Notes: a model not told the origin generated them from the sequence alone. DNA of 64,000 nt from Tropicimonas aquimaris (GCF_042676185.1 NZ_JBHTJT010000006.1:324522-388521); one strand, 5' to 3'. Shown: positions 10,184-19,526, counted from the first letter of the stretch. Program-made: numbers and translations.

Positions 10184-12199
10184 ATGGATATTGCAGCTCT
10201 GAAAGATGCCCATCCCGACCATTGGCAGAAGGCCTGCGCGATCCGCGTGCTCACGCTCGACGCCGTGGCCGCCGCGAACTCCGGCCACTCCGGGATGCCG
10301 ATGGGCATGGCCGACGTCGCAACGGTGCTGTTCGAGAAGCACCTGAAGTTCGACGCCGCCAATCCCGGCTGGCCCGACCGCGACCGCTTCATCCTCTCCG
10401 CCGGCCACGGCTCGATGCTGCTTTACTCGCTGCTGCACCTGACAGGCTCGCCCGACATGACGCTCGAGCAGCTCAAGGACTTCCGCCAGCTCGGCTCGAT
10501 CACCGCCGGCCACCCCGAATACGGCCACGCCATGGGCGTCGAGACGACGACCGGCCCGCTCGGCCAGGGCATCGCCAACGCGGTCGGCTTCGCCATCGCC
10601 GAGGAGCACCTGCGCGCCACCTGGGGCCCGAAGATCGTCGACCACTACACCTACTGCATCGCCGGCGACGGCTGCCTGATGGAGGGCGTGAGCCAGGAAG
10701 CGATCGCGCTCGCCGGTCGCCAGCAGCTCTCGCGCCTGATCGTGCTGTGGGATGACAACGGCATCACCATCGACGGCAAGGTCGCGCTGGCCGACATCAC
10801 CGACCAGAAGATGCGCTTCCAGGCCTCCGGCTGGAACGTGCTGGAATGCGACGGCCACGACCCCGAGGCGATCGACGCGGCGCTGACCGCGGCCAAGTCC
10901 TCGGATCGCCCGACGATGATCGCCTGCAAGACCCATATCGCCCTCGGCTCCTCTGCCCAGGACACCTCCAAGGGCCACGGCGCGCTGACCGACGCGCAGC
11001 TCATCGCCGACACCCGCGCCGCCTATGGCTGGGAGCACGGCCCATTCGAGATCCCGGCCGGGATCAAGTCGGCCTGGGAAGCCATCGGCGCTCGCGGCGC
11101 GGCCGACCGCGCCGAGTGGGACGCGCGCCTCGCCGCCCTCTCCGACCGCAAGCGCGCCGAGTTTGCCCGCGCCCAGTCCGGCGAGTTGCCGAAGAAACTC
11201 GCCAAGGCGCTGCGCGACTACCGGGCGCAGCTGGTGGCCGACGCTCCCAAGGTGGCGACCCGCTCGGCCTCCGAGATGGCGCTCAACGTCATCAACCCGA
11301 TCCTCACCGAAACCCTCGGCGGCTCGGCCGACCTCACCGGCTCCAACAACACCAAATCGAAGGAGATGACGGTGTTCGAGCCCGGCAATCGCAAGGGCCG
11401 CTACATCCACTACGGCGTGCGCGAGCACGGCATGGCGGCGGCGATGAACGGCATCGCCCTGCATGGCGGCGTGCGGCCCTACGGCGGCACCTTCATGTGC
11501 TTCACCGACTATGCCCGCCCCTCCATGCGCCTCTCCGCGCTGATGGGCGTGCCGGTGGTCTACGTGATGACCCACGACAGCATCGGCCTCGGCGAGGACG
11601 GCCCGACCCACCAGCCGGTCGAGCATCTCGCCATGCTCCGTGCCACGCCCAACACCCTGGTCTTCCGCCCGGCCGACGCGGTGGAAACCGCAGAGGCCTG
11701 GGAACTGGCCCTGCAGCAGACCGGCACCCCCTCGGTGCTGGCGCTCTCCCGCCAGGGCCTGCCCACCCTGCGCAAGGTGGCGAAACCCGCCAACCTCACC
11801 GCCGGCGGCGCCTACGTGCTGGCCGAGTCCGAAGCCAAGCGCCAGGCGGTGCTGATGGCCACCGGCTCCGAGGTTGCCGTGGCGATGGCCGCGCGCGACC
11901 TGCTCGAGGCCGAGGGCATCGGTACCCGCGTCGTCTCCATGCCCTGCATGGAGCTCTTCGCCCAGGCCGACGAGAAGTACCGCCGCAAGGTGCTGCCGAG
12001 CGGCGCGGTGCGTGTCGGGATCGAGGCCGGCGTGCAGCAGGGCTGGGACCGCTGGCTCTGCGGCGAGCGCGGCCGCGAGGCGAAGGCCGGCTTCATCGGC
12101 ATGGACAGCTTCGGTGCCTCGGCTCCGGCCGGCGAGCTCTTCGAGCATTTCGGCATCACCGCCGCGGCCACCGCCGAAAAGGTCAAGTCCCTGCTCTGA
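10184..12199 (+). CDS. tkt: Transketolase
   Basis: Thiamine-diphosphate enzyme moving two-carbon units between sugar phosphates in the pentose phosphate and Calvin pathways. The 671-aa length is standard. Seen in order: AANSGHSGMPMGMAD near residue 31, the ThDP/metal-binding block IAGDGCLMEGVSQEA near residue 155 through WDDNGITIDG, the pyrimidine-domain stretch GVREHGMAAAMNGIALHGG near residue 407, and HDSIGLGEDGPTHQP near residue 465. The ATG at 10184 follows GAAAGGATCTCGCC. It diverges from the zapA operon; no other pentose-phosphate genes adjoin. Confidence 0.97.
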   Translation: MDIAALKDAHPDHWQKACAIRVLTLDAVAAANSGHSGMPMGMADVATVLFEKHLKFDAANPGWPDRDRFILSAGHGSMLLYSLLHLTGSPDMTLEQLKDFRQLGSITAGHPEYGHAMGVETTTGPLGQGIANAVGFAIAEEHLRATWGPKIVDHYTYCIAGDGCLMEGVSQEAIALAGRQQLSRLIVLWDDNGITIDGKVALADITDQKMRFQASGWNVLECDGHDPEAIDAALTAAKSSDRPTMIACKTHIALGSSAQDTSKGHGALTDAQLIADTRAAYGWEHGPFEIPAGIKSAWEAIGARGAADRAEWDARLAALSDRKRAEFARAQSGELPKKLAKALRDYRAQLVADAPKVATRSASEMALNVINPILTETLGGSADLTGSNNTKSKEMTVFEPGNRKGRYIHYGVREHGMAAAMNGIALHGGVRPYGGTFMCFTDYARPSMRLSALMGVPVVYVMTHDSIGLGEDGPTHQPVEHLAMLRATPNTLVFRPADAVETAEAWELALQQTGTPSVLALSRQGLPTLRKVAKPANLTAGGAYVLAESEAKRQAVLMATGSEVAVAMAARDLLEAEGIGTRVVSMPCMELFAQADEKYRRKVLPSGAVRVGIEAGVQQGWDRWLCGERGREAKAGFIGMDSFGASAPAGELFEHFGITAAATAEKVKSLL

Positions 12200-12221
12200 G
12201 CGTTCCCCCGCCGCGGCCGGT

Positions 12222-12301
12222 GCGCTCCCGCCCGGCCCGGCGACATCGGAGATGTCTCCGGCCCGGTTGGGCCGGGCACGCGGCCCATCTGGCCGCGTGC
12301 G
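12222..12301 (-). repeat. Dispersed hairpin repeat, family 2, copy 2
   Basis: On the minus strand: hairpin GCACGCGGCC...GGGCCGCGTGC, then CGGCCCAACCGGG, then hairpin GGAGACATCTCC with following GATGTC, ending GGGCCGGGCGGGAGC. It starts 23 bp behind tkt and may serve as a 3'-end structure for it. Confidence 0.6.
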
Positions 12302-12577
12302 TCGCAAACGGCCGCCGTCCCACCCTGCCCGAGGTCGCGAAAGCCTCGATGAAAAAGCTTGGCAGGGCGTCGCCATACTGCATCGGGTCACCATTTCCGG
12401 CCAGACCGGCTTTACCCGTCATCCACTTGCCAATGCGCGAACGTGCCACCTGCCATCAGGGACCTGGGAACCCGGATCGGGAAGACGTTCGACACCGCCA
12501 GATCCCGGTCGCCGACATCCCCAGTCGAACCTTCGTGATAGGGCAACGGCTCGGGAAACCGAGATCACCTGACCCGC

Positions 12578-12656
12578 AGCGCCGCGCGCGGCGCAAGCCG
12601 CGCGCCACGCCCAACCGGGAGGCCGCATCCATGATGCGGCGCGACCGGACGGGAGC
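12578..12656 (+). repeat. Dispersed hairpin repeat, family 2, copy 3
   Basis: Hairpin GCGCGCGGC...GCCGCGCGC, then CACGCCCAACCGGGAGG, then hairpin CCGCATCCATGATGCGG, then GACGGGAGC. Same element order as the other family 2 copies. It lies behind the DUF808 gene. Confidence 0.6.
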
Positions 12657-12683
12657 TCCTCGGGGCCGGGCGTGCCGGTCGCG

Positions 12684-13697
12684 TCAGGCCGGATCCTTGC
12701 CACGGAACATTCCGGCCAGCGGAATGAGCACACGCGTGGCCACCGGCACCAGCAGCAAACCCACGAAAAGGCCGAAAATGCCATCGAGGAACGCCGTCAC
12801 GAACCAGATCGTCGCCCCGGACCAGTCTTCCGGCACCATGTGCCCGGCCGCATGGGCCACGTCGTGGATCCAGTGGCCGACCTCGGCGCCAAGGTGCAGC
12901 TCTTCCATCCCGTGGATCACGATGCTGCCGCCGACCCAGAGCATCGCCGCCGTGCCGACGGTCGTCAGGATCGACATGAAGGTCGGCATGCCGCGCACGA
13001 TGCCGCGACCGATCGTCCGGGTCAGGCCGAGCCGGCCCCGCTGGGCCATCAGCAGGCCAATGTCATCTGCCTTCACGATCAGCGCCACCGAGCCGTAGAC
13101 CAGCACCGTGATACCGACCGCCACCAGCGCCAGCGTCAGCGCCTCGGTCCAGAATCCCGATTCCGGGATCGCCGAGAGCGCGATGGTCATGATCTCCGCC
13201 GAGAGGATGAAATCGGTCTTGATCGCACCCGCGACCCGGCTTTCCTCAAGGTGCGTGGGATCTTCGGGGGTGTCGCCGTGGGTGTCGTGCTCCCTGTGCG
13301 GCATCAGCGCGTGCAGGATCTTCTCGGCGCCCTCGAAACACAGGTAGCCCCCGCCCACCATAAGAAGCGGCACGATGAGCCAGGGCGCGAAGTTGCTCAG
13401 GACCAGCGCCGCCGGCAACAGCACCAGCAGCTTGTTGCGGATCGAGCCCCAGGCGATACGCCCGACAATAGGCAGTTCGCGCGCGGCCGGGAATCCCATT
13501 GTGTATTTCGGCGTCACCGCCGCGTCGTCGATCACCGCGCCCGCCGCCTTGGCGCCCGCCTTGGCCGCGTCGTCGATCACGCCGCCCGCGACCTTGGCCG
13601 TTGTCTTGACCGCCTGGCTCGCCACGTCGTCGATGGAGGTCGCCGCCACCTTGGCCAGCGCGGCCACGTCGTCCAGAAGTGCCAGCAATCCGCTCAT
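12684..13697 (-). CDS. DUF808 family inner membrane protein (YedI-like)
   Basis: A 337-aa membrane protein that matches the DUF808/YedI family in length and in the N-terminal MSGLLALLDDVAALAKVAATSIDD pattern (shown here in part: GLLALLDDVAALAKVAA). An Ala/Lys/Asp-rich helix follows, then the conserved GFPAARELPIVGRIAWGS block and several transmembrane helices. A His/Asp-rich loop (HREHDTHGDTPEDPTH) sits mid-protein. No biochemical function is established for the family that I can name. A family 2 repeat lies immediately behind the stop codon. Confidence 0.85.
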   Translation of the reverse strand: MSGLLALLDDVAALAKVAATSIDDVASQAVKTTAKVAGGVIDDAAKAGAKAAGAVIDDAAVTPKYTMGFPAARELPIVGRIAWGSIRNKLLVLLPAALVLSNFAPWLIVPLLMVGGGYLCFEGAEKILHALMPHREHDTHGDTPEDPTHLEESRVAGAIKTDFILSAEIMTIALSAIPESGFWTEALTLALVAVGITVLVYGSVALIVKADDIGLLMAQRGRLGLTRTIGRGIVRGMPTFMSILTTVGTAAMLWVGGSIVIHGMEELHLGAEVGHWIHDVAHAAGHMVPEDWSGATIWFVTAFLDGIFGLFVGLLLVPVATRVLIPLAGMFRGKDPA

Positions 13698-13836
13698 CGT
13701 CGCCTCGCGCGTTCCCGTTCGTTGCCGAAAACCCTAACGCCCTGCCTGCGCTGCGCCAAGGCATAGGACCGTAGATTGTCGCCGCCGCCGCAAGCCTTTA
13801 GAGAAATCTCAAGTGTTTCGCCGGAGCCTCTGCCTC

Positions 13837-13977
13837 ATGTCGACCCGATCCTGGATGTTCCTCACCCTGCTGCTCGCCCTGGCAATCGGCACCAATGCCG
13901 TTTTCGGCTGGAACCTGCACATCTTTCTCGGCCGCAAGTTCGCCGATGCGGTGGAATGGCTGGCCTTCTGGCGCTGA
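13837..13977 (+). CDS. Conserved-looking 46-aa single-span membrane protein
   Basis: ATG at 13837 to TGA at 13977. The product has a hydrophobic segment (WMFLTLLLALAIGTNAVFGW) and a basic-aromatic tail ending FADAVEWLAFWR. GGAG (CCGGAGCC) lies about 12 bases upstream, so the ribosome-binding site is weak. It sits alone between two minus-strand genes. From memory, similar short proteins with this tail occur next to coaD in related bacteria and are often misannotated; function unknown. Confidence 0.55.
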   Translation: MSTRSWMFLTLLLALAIGTNAVFGWNLHIFLGRKFADAVEWLAFWR

Positions 13978-13989
13978 GCGGCGCCGAAC

Positions 13990-14490
13990 TCAGCAGTCGG
14001 AGCCGAGCCTGTCCTGAAGCGCCCGCCGCACCGGCGGGGTCACGAACTGCGAGACATTGCCCCCCAGCCGCGCGATCTCCTTGACCAGCTTGGAGGCGAT
14101 CGCCTGGTGCTGCGCCTCCGCCATCAGGAACACCGTTTCGACCGAGGCGTCGAGCCGCCGGTTCATGCCGACCATCTGGAATTCGTATTCGAAATCCGCC
14201 ACCGCGCGCAGGCCTCGAATGATGATGCCGGCGCCAACGTCCCGGGCGCAGTCGATCAGCAGGTTCTCGAACGGATGCGCCACGATCTCGCAGCCGGTCT
14301 CGGCGGCGATCTTCACGCATTCCGCCTCGATCATCTCGACGCGCTGCTCCAGGTCGAAGAGCGGGCCCTTGTCGCGGTTGATCGCGACGCCGATCACCAG
14401 TCGGTCGACCAGCACCGTGGCGCGGCGGATGATGTCCAGATGGCCCAGGGTCACCGGGTCGAAAGTCCCGGGGTACAGCCCGATGCGCAT
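13990..14490 (-). CDS. coaD: Phosphopantetheine adenylyltransferase
   Basis: Penultimate step of coenzyme A synthesis: adenylylation of 4'-phosphopantetheine to dephospho-CoA. The 166-aa product has the nucleotidyltransferase motif YPGTFDPVTLGHLDI (T/HxGH) at residues 6-20, IIRGLRAVADFEYE near residue 90, and the C-terminal VSQFVTPPV block. Its length and motifs are those of standard bacterial CoaD. The stop codon is 13 bp from that of the convergent small membrane-protein ORF. Confidence 0.96.
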   Translation of the reverse strand: MRIGLYPGTFDPVTLGHLDIIRRATVLVDRLVIGVAINRDKGPLFDLEQRVEMIEAECVKIAAETGCEIVAHPFENLLIDCARDVGAGIIIRGLRAVADFEYEFQMVGMNRRLDASVETVFLMAEAQHQAIASKLVKEIARLGGNVSQFVTPPVRRALQDRLGSDC

Positions 14491-14659
14491 GGTGATCGCT
14501 CCCTGTTAGGCTCCGGCGCGTCCCATCGCACGCGCCTCCCCGAGACACGCCGCAGGACCACCAAAAGATCTGTCATGCACGCTTAACATTCCGCAGCGCA
14601 GCAATCCACGGCCATCTGGGCGCACCCCCCCTCCGGCCGGGACCTGGCGGTCCCGGGGC

Positions 14660-15094
14660 TCAATGCCCCATGATCATCCCCTGGAGCGCGTCCTTCTCCA
14701 TCGCCAGTTCCATCAGCCGGGCCTTGACCACGTCGCCGATGGAAATGATGCCGATCATCTCGCCGTCCTTGACCACCGGCATGTGGCGGAAGCGGCCGTC
14801 GGTCATCCGGGTCAGGATGATTTCGGCGTCATCGGCCAGCCCGCAGGTCTCGATGGCGGCGGTCATCAGGACCTCGACCTTGTCGGCCATGCAGCCCGGC
14901 CCCCGCTTGCCCAGTTCGCGCACGATGTCGCGTTCCGACAGTATGCCCACGCAGGAGCGCCCGTCCGCCGAGACCACGACGGAACCGATCCGGTTGTCCG
15001 AAAGCACCTTGGCCGCCGATTCGACGCTATCGCCAGGCGCCACCGTGATCACGTTCGAAATTGGCTTCCCGTTCAAAATCTGTTGCACAATCAT
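14660..15094 (-). CDS. CBS-domain pair protein
   Basis: A 144-aa protein consisting of two CBS motifs in tandem: the first about residues 8-60 (VITVAPGDSVESAAKVL, RIGSVVVS), the second about residues 78-135 (IETCGLADDAEIILTRM, RHMPVVKDGEMIGIISIGDVVK). CBS pairs bind adenosyl ligands such as AMP, ATP or SAM. The ATG overlaps the TGA of the upstream LysR gene (ATGA), so the two are translationally coupled. The start has GGAGG ten bases upstream. What it regulates is unknown. Confidence 0.88.
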   Translation of the reverse strand: MIVQQILNGKPISNVITVAPGDSVESAAKVLSDNRIGSVVVSADGRSCVGILSERDIVRELGKRGPGCMADKVEVLMTAAIETCGLADDAEIILTRMTDGRFRHMPVVKDGEMIGIISIGDVVKARLMELAMEKDALQGMIMGH

Positions 15095-16059
15095 ACTGCT
15101 GGCTCCTCCCCGGCATGTCCTGTCCTGTCTCCTTCCCCAGCGTCCACCGAGCCGGCAGCTTCTGTCAATGCCTCGCGCACGCGGGCCATCTCCCGGCGCA
15201 TCCCCGACACCAGCAATTCGGCGAAGCGCGCGAGCCGGCGCACCCGGGCATCGTCGGCGTGGCGGATAAGGAAGAAGCTCCGGTCGAGCGCGAACTGCTC
15301 CGGCAGCACCCACTGCAGATTCGGCTCGCCGGCCAGCACGAAATCATGGGTCACCGCCAGCCCGGCCCCGGCGCGCACCATCTGGTATTGCACCGCCGCC
15401 GAGTTGGAGGCGATCTGCGGCCGGTCGACGCCCAGGCGTCCGAGATAGTCCAGCTCCTTGTCGAAGATCATCTCCGGGATGTAGCCGACAAGCCGCTGCC
15501 CGCGCAGATCCTCCAGCCGCCGAATCGGTCCGGCCCCGGCAAGGAACCCGCGCGAGGCCGCAAGCACCAACCGGTAGTCGGCGATCTTCTGCACCGTCAG
15601 CCGGCCGGCTGTCGGCGCGCTCACCCCGATCGCCATGTCGGCCTCGCGCCGGTTGAGATTGAAGACCCGCGGCAGCGCCACGACCTGCACCTCAAGCGCC
15701 GGATGGGCGGCAACAATTCCGGTCACCACCCGTGGCAGCAGGAAGTTGGCGCAGCCGTCCGGCGCACCGATCCGCACCGCGCCGGCCAGCCTGTCCCCCT
15801 GCCCGCGCACCGCGTCCTCGGCGCAGGCCATCGCCTGCTCGGCCTCCACCGCGTGGGGCATAAGTCGTTCGCCGGCCTCGGTGAGCGCATAGCCCTGCGG
15901 CGATTTCAGGAACAGCACCGTGCCGAGCGCCGCCTCCAGCCGCCCGACCCGCCGCCCCGCCGTCGCCGGGTCCAGCCCGAGTGTGGTGCCGGCGGCCGAC
16001 AGGCTCCCTTGCCGCGCCACCGCCAGGAACACGCGCAGATCGTCCCAGCTCGGGGTCAT
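15091..16059 (-). CDS. LysR family transcriptional regulator, divergent from mmsA
   Basis: A 322-aa LysR-type regulator with the N-terminal wHTH (SWDDLRVFLAVARQGSLSAA, DPATAGRRVGRLEAAL) and a ligand-binding domain. The spacing to mmsA (105 bp, divergent) is the classic arrangement for a LysR protein controlling its neighbour, so regulation of methylmalonate-semialdehyde dehydrogenase by a valine or inositol pathway metabolite is a reasonable inference. It is followed by a 4-bp overlap with the CBS gene. Confidence 0.87.
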   Translation of the reverse strand: MTPSWDDLRVFLAVARQGSLSAAGTTLGLDPATAGRRVGRLEAALGTVLFLKSPQGYALTEAGERLMPHAVEAEQAMACAEDAVRGQGDRLAGAVRIGAPDGCANFLLPRVVTGIVAAHPALEVQVVALPRVFNLNRREADMAIGVSAPTAGRLTVQKIADYRLVLAASRGFLAGAGPIRRLEDLRGQRLVGYIPEMIFDKELDYLGRLGVDRPQIASNSAAVQYQMVRAGAGLAVTHDFVLAGEPNLQWVLPEQFALDRSFFLIRHADDARVRRLARFAELLVSGMRREMARVREALTEAAGSVDAGEGDRTGHAGEEPAV

Positions 16060-16164
16060 CGCGGCACCTCCTGCATTTTTGCAAAGCCCTTTTGGGAACC
16101 TGCCGCTTTTCGGCGCATTCGTGCAAGACTATTGTGCCGCCAAACCAACATGGAGGAGAGACCC

Positions 16165-17664
16165 ATGGAAGAGATCGGCCATTACATCAACGGTCAGCGC
16201 GTCCCCGGCACCTCGGGCCGCTTCACGGACGTCTACAACCCCGCCACCGGCGAGGTTCAGGCCAAGGTGGCGCTGGCCACTGTCGAAGAGATGAACGCCG
16301 CCGTCGCCAAGGCCGCCGAGGCGCAGAAGGTCTGGGGCGCGACCAACCCGCAGCGCCGCGCCAGGGTGATGATGAAGTTCGGCGCCCTGATCAACGAACA
16401 CATGGACGAGCTGGCCGAGCTGGTCAGCCGCGAGCACGGCAAGACCCTACCCGACGGGCGCGGCGACGTGCAGCGTGGCCTCGAGGTCGTCGAGGTCTGC
16501 ATGGGCGCCCCGGCGCTCCTGAAGGGCGAGTTCACCGACGATGGCGGCCCCGGCATCGACCTCTACTCGATGCGCCAGCCGCTCGGCGTCGTCGCCGGCA
16601 TCACCCCGTTCAACTTCCCCGCCATGATCCCGCTGTGGAAGATGGCCCCCGCGCTGGCCTGCGGCAACGCGATGATCCTCAAGCCGTCAGAGCGCTGCCC
16701 CTCGACCTCGATGCGGCTGGCCGAGTTAATGACCGAGGCCGGCCTGCCCGATGGCGTGCTCCAGGTGGTCAACGGCGACAAGGAAGCGGTGGACGCGATC
16801 CTCGACAACGAGACCATCCAGGCGGTGGGCTTCGTCGGCTCGACCCCGATCGCCCAGTACATCTACGGACGCGCCGCCACCAACGGCAAGCGCGCCCAGT
16901 GCTTCGGCGGCGCCAAGAACCACATGATCATCATGCCCGACGCCGACATGGACAAGGCCGCCGACGCGCTGGTGGGCGCGGGCTTCGGCGCTGCCGGCGA
17001 GCGCTGCATGGCGATCTCGGTCGCCGTTCCGGTCGGCCAGGAGACCGCCGACGCGCTGGTCGAACGCCTCGTGCCGCGCATCGAGAAGCTGAAGGTCGGC
17101 CCCTACACCTCCGGCGACGATGTGGACTATGGCCCGGTTATCACCGCTCAGGCCAAGGCCCGCATCGAGGGCCTCGTCGAATCCGGCGTCGCGCAGGGTG
17201 CGGACCTCGTGGTCGACGGCCGCGGCTTCAGCCTGCAGGGCTACGAGGACGGCTTCTTCGTCGGCCCCTCCTTCTTCGACAAGGTCACGCCGGAGATGGA
17301 CATCTACAAGGAAGAGATCTTCGGCCCGGTCCTCAGCCAGGTGCGCACCGACAGCTATGAAGAGGCGCTGAACCTGGTGATCGACAACCCCTACGGCAAC
17401 GGCACGGCGATCTTCACCGCCGACGGCGACACCGCCCGCGACTTCGCCCACCGGGTCAACGTCGGCATGGTCGGCATCAACTTCCCGATCCCGGTGCCGC
17501 TCAGCTACCACACCTTCGGCGGCTGGAAGAAATCGGCCTTCGGCGATCTCAACCAGTACGGCCCCGACGCCTTCCGCTTCTACACCAAGACCAAGACGGT
17601 CACCGCCCGCTGGTTCTCCGGCATCAAGGACGGCGGCGAGTTCAACTTCAAGGCGATGGACTGA
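16165..17664 (+). CDS. mmsA: CoA-acylating methylmalonate-semialdehyde dehydrogenase
   Basis: NAD-dependent oxidative decarboxylation of (methyl)malonate semialdehyde to propionyl-CoA or acetyl-CoA; last step of valine catabolism and also used in inositol degradation. The 499-aa product carries ITPFNFPAMIPLWKMAPALA, the NAD-binding LKPSERCPSTS, and the family-diagnostic catalytic block GFGAAGERCMAIS. The start at 16165 is preceded by TGGAGGAG; an ATG five codons earlier overlaps that site. The rest of the valine operon lies at 31.3-34.4 kb. A strong terminator follows. Confidence 0.95.
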   Translation: MEEIGHYINGQRVPGTSGRFTDVYNPATGEVQAKVALATVEEMNAAVAKAAEAQKVWGATNPQRRARVMMKFGALINEHMDELAELVSREHGKTLPDGRGDVQRGLEVVEVCMGAPALLKGEFTDDGGPGIDLYSMRQPLGVVAGITPFNFPAMIPLWKMAPALACGNAMILKPSERCPSTSMRLAELMTEAGLPDGVLQVVNGDKEAVDAILDNETIQAVGFVGSTPIAQYIYGRAATNGKRAQCFGGAKNHMIIMPDADMDKAADALVGAGFGAAGERCMAISVAVPVGQETADALVERLVPRIEKLKVGPYTSGDDVDYGPVITAQAKARIEGLVESGVAQGADLVVDGRGFSLQGYEDGFFVGPSFFDKVTPEMDIYKEEIFGPVLSQVRTDSYEEALNLVIDNPYGNGTAIFTADGDTARDFAHRVNVGMVGINFPIPVPLSYHTFGGWKKSAFGDLNQYGPDAFRFYTKTKTVTARWFSGIKDGGEFNFKAMD

Positions 17665-17691
17665 CCCCCACGCCCCTTGCCGAGACGACCT

Positions 17692-17722
17692 CACCCCGCC
17701 GGGCAACCGGCGGGGTGTTTCG
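17692..17722 (+). terminator. Rho-independent terminator of mmsA
   Basis: An 11-bp perfect stem CACCCCGCCGG / CCGGCGGGGTG with a GCAA tetraloop, followed by TTTCGTT. Confidence 0.88.
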
Positions 17723-17817
17723 TTGAAGCGTCGCGCCCGCCTTGATCCACCTCAGCGACATCCACGGTGGCCCGCAATATCATTCCTCTGCGTCAATCGA
17801 AGTGGAGGGAACGGGTC

Positions 17818-18225
17818 ATGAAAAGAGTATCGATTTTCATCGCTGGGCTTTGCGTCGCGCTCGCCCCGAATGCCACGTTCGCGCAGGACCGGAACGTGGA
17901 GCTTGGCCAGCAGGAATACCTCGTCGCCTGCGCCGGATGCCACGGCGAAAGCGGCATGGGGGACGGGCCCCTCGCGGACCTGCTGAACATCACCACGCCG
18001 AGCCTGCTGGAGCTCTCACAGGCCAATGACGGCAGCTTCCCCTACGAAGCTGTGCTGACCACGATCGACGGCCGCGACGGCGTCCGGGCGCATGGCAGCA
18101 CGATGCCGATCTGGGGAGAACGCTTCCAGATCTCGGCCACCAGCCAGCGCGGTGAGACTGCCGAAATGGTCGCACGGGGCCGGATCCTGTCGCTCGTCTA
18201 CTATCTTCAGTCGATCCAGAAGTAG
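17818..18225 (+). CDS. Secreted monohaem cytochrome c
   Basis: A 135-aa protein with a signal peptide (MKRVSIFIAGLCVALAPNATFA) and one haem-attachment motif CAGCH near residue 38, inside YLVACAGCHGESGMGDG. A Met in GSTMPIWGERF is the probable distal haem ligand. It is a class I cytochrome c of periplasmic electron transfer. The start at 17818 has GGAGG nine bases upstream. It stands alone between mmsA and the glycosyltransferase cluster; the redox partner is not evident. Confidence 0.87.
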   Translation: MKRVSIFIAGLCVALAPNATFAQDRNVELGQQEYLVACAGCHGESGMGDGPLADLLNITTPSLLELSQANDGSFPYEAVLTTIDGRDGVRAHGSTMPIWGERFQISATSQRGETAEMVARGRILSLVYYLQSIQK

Positions 18226-18500
18226 CCGCAGGGGCGCGGCCCGCGTCTCAACCGGTGACCGGAACCACTGAACCACCCTCTCCGCAAGCCGCAACGCTTG
18301 CCGGTTCGGGATCGCTTCGCCAAAGGCCGCGCGCCGATGTCCACCCATGCGCCGCAGGGCCTCTCCCCGGCGAGATGCACCTGCTCCGGACCGGCATTCG
18401 ACAGCGTCCCTGCCCGATGCGGAACCACCCGCCCTGCCCTTGACCCCGCCGCCACGCCATGCGACCGCAGGGCGTTCCCCTGCGCGAAGGGCAGAAGGCA

Positions 18501-19526
18501 ATGCGCGTTCTCTACATCATCCGCGACCGCTCCAGCCGCAAGATCGGCAAGCGGTTGCACCGCTGGGCGGTGGGCTTCATCGACGGCCAGGACGGCTTCT
18601 TCGAGGCCGCGCTCCACGAAGCTGCGCAGGTCACCCGGAAGTCCTATGCCGAGGCAATGGCCCTGTCCGATGCCGGAATCGGCGCATTCGACGCTGTGGT
18701 GATCAACGGCAAGTCCGGTTGGCCCTGGGAAAAGGACATTGAGGCCGCTTCATCGGCACTGGCCCGCTTCCGCCAACCGATCGCCCTGTTCATTGGCCAC
18801 GCCCAGCCGCAGACAATGCCATCAGATCGCCTCATCGATCCGGTCAAGGCCGTCTTCAAGCGTGAGCCATTTGCCGACATCGACCGATACTCTCTCTCGC
18901 CGAGCAATGCCGCCAAGATCGTGCCGACGCACCTTGCCAATCCGTTGGTGACGCACAGCTACCGATTGACGTCCCGCAACCGCACAAGGCCGCTCCGCCA
19001 ATATGCCTGGCAGGTCCCGGATGAACACGACGTTTTCTTCATCGGCACGGTGGACCACAACCGCTACGTCGCACGGATCGCCGCGTGGCAGGCAATCCAC
19101 GACTCCCGACTTCGCGCCATCGGCGGGCTGCTGCCGACCAGGGAATTCGCGGAGAAAGTGCCGGCCGATCTCGTCACCCGGACACTGCCCCGGGCCCACT
19201 ATCTGAACGCAATGATGAAAAGCAGCATCAACCTTGCGCTCGAAGGCATCGGCCCCTTCACCTTTCGCCACCTGGAACAGTTCTGGGCCGGCGCCTTCAC
19301 ACTCTCGACGCCGAGCATCCGGCCGTTGCGGCTGCGCGCGCCGATCGTCGAGGGGAAGGATTACATCGCATTCGACTCGACGGATGACATGATGGACAAG
19401 ATCCGCTGGTATCTCGACCATCCCGAGGAACGTGACGCCATTGCCCGCAACGGCCGGGCCGCTTACGAAAAGCTCTATGATGTGGCCGCCCACGCAACCG
19501 AGATCCGCGTCGCACTGACGACGTGA
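18501..19526 (+). CDS. Glycosyltransferase-like protein, tandem paralogue 1
   Basis: A 341-aa cytosolic-looking protein without signal or membrane segments. The C-terminal half (FTFRHLEQFWAGAFTLSTPS, then IAFDSTDDMMDKIRWYLDHP, then ARNGRAAYEKLYDVAAHA) resembles the C-terminal domain of GT-B glycosyltransferases of the CgeB / Glyco_trans_1_2 type. The N-terminal half (MRVLYIIRDRSSRKIGKR) is not recognised. The start at 18501 matches the paralogue exactly in length and first residues. It heads a run of four glycosyltransferase genes. Donor and acceptor are unknown. Confidence 0.7.
   Translation: MRVLYIIRDRSSRKIGKRLHRWAVGFIDGQDGFFEAALHEAAQVTRKSYAEAMALSDAGIGAFDAVVINGKSGWPWEKDIEAASSALARFRQPIALFIGHAQPQTMPSDRLIDPVKAVFKREPFADIDRYSLSPSNAAKIVPTHLANPLVTHSYRLTSRNRTRPLRQYAWQVPDEHDVFFIGTVDHNRYVARIAAWQAIHDSRLRAIGGLLPTREFAEKVPADLVTRTLPRAHYLNAMMKSSINLALEGIGPFTFRHLEQFWAGAFTLSTPSIRPLRLRAPIVEGKDYIAFDSTDDMMDKIRWYLDHPEERDAIARNGRAAYEKLYDVAAHATEIRVALTT

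Larger units (their letters stand above)
12200..12683. other. 484-bp intergenic region without a gene
   Basis: It separates tkt and the DUF808 gene, which end towards each other. It holds family 2 repeat copies 2 (minus) and 3 (plus) and otherwise unremarkable sequence. I see no convincing ORF, tRNA or T-rich terminator. Confidence 0.6.

Noticed and set aside
10055..12394. A 779-codon open frame on the minus strand opposite transketolase
   Set aside because: It is the mirror of strong tkt codon bias in GC-rich DNA. The product has no domain, and transketolase on the other strand is certain.
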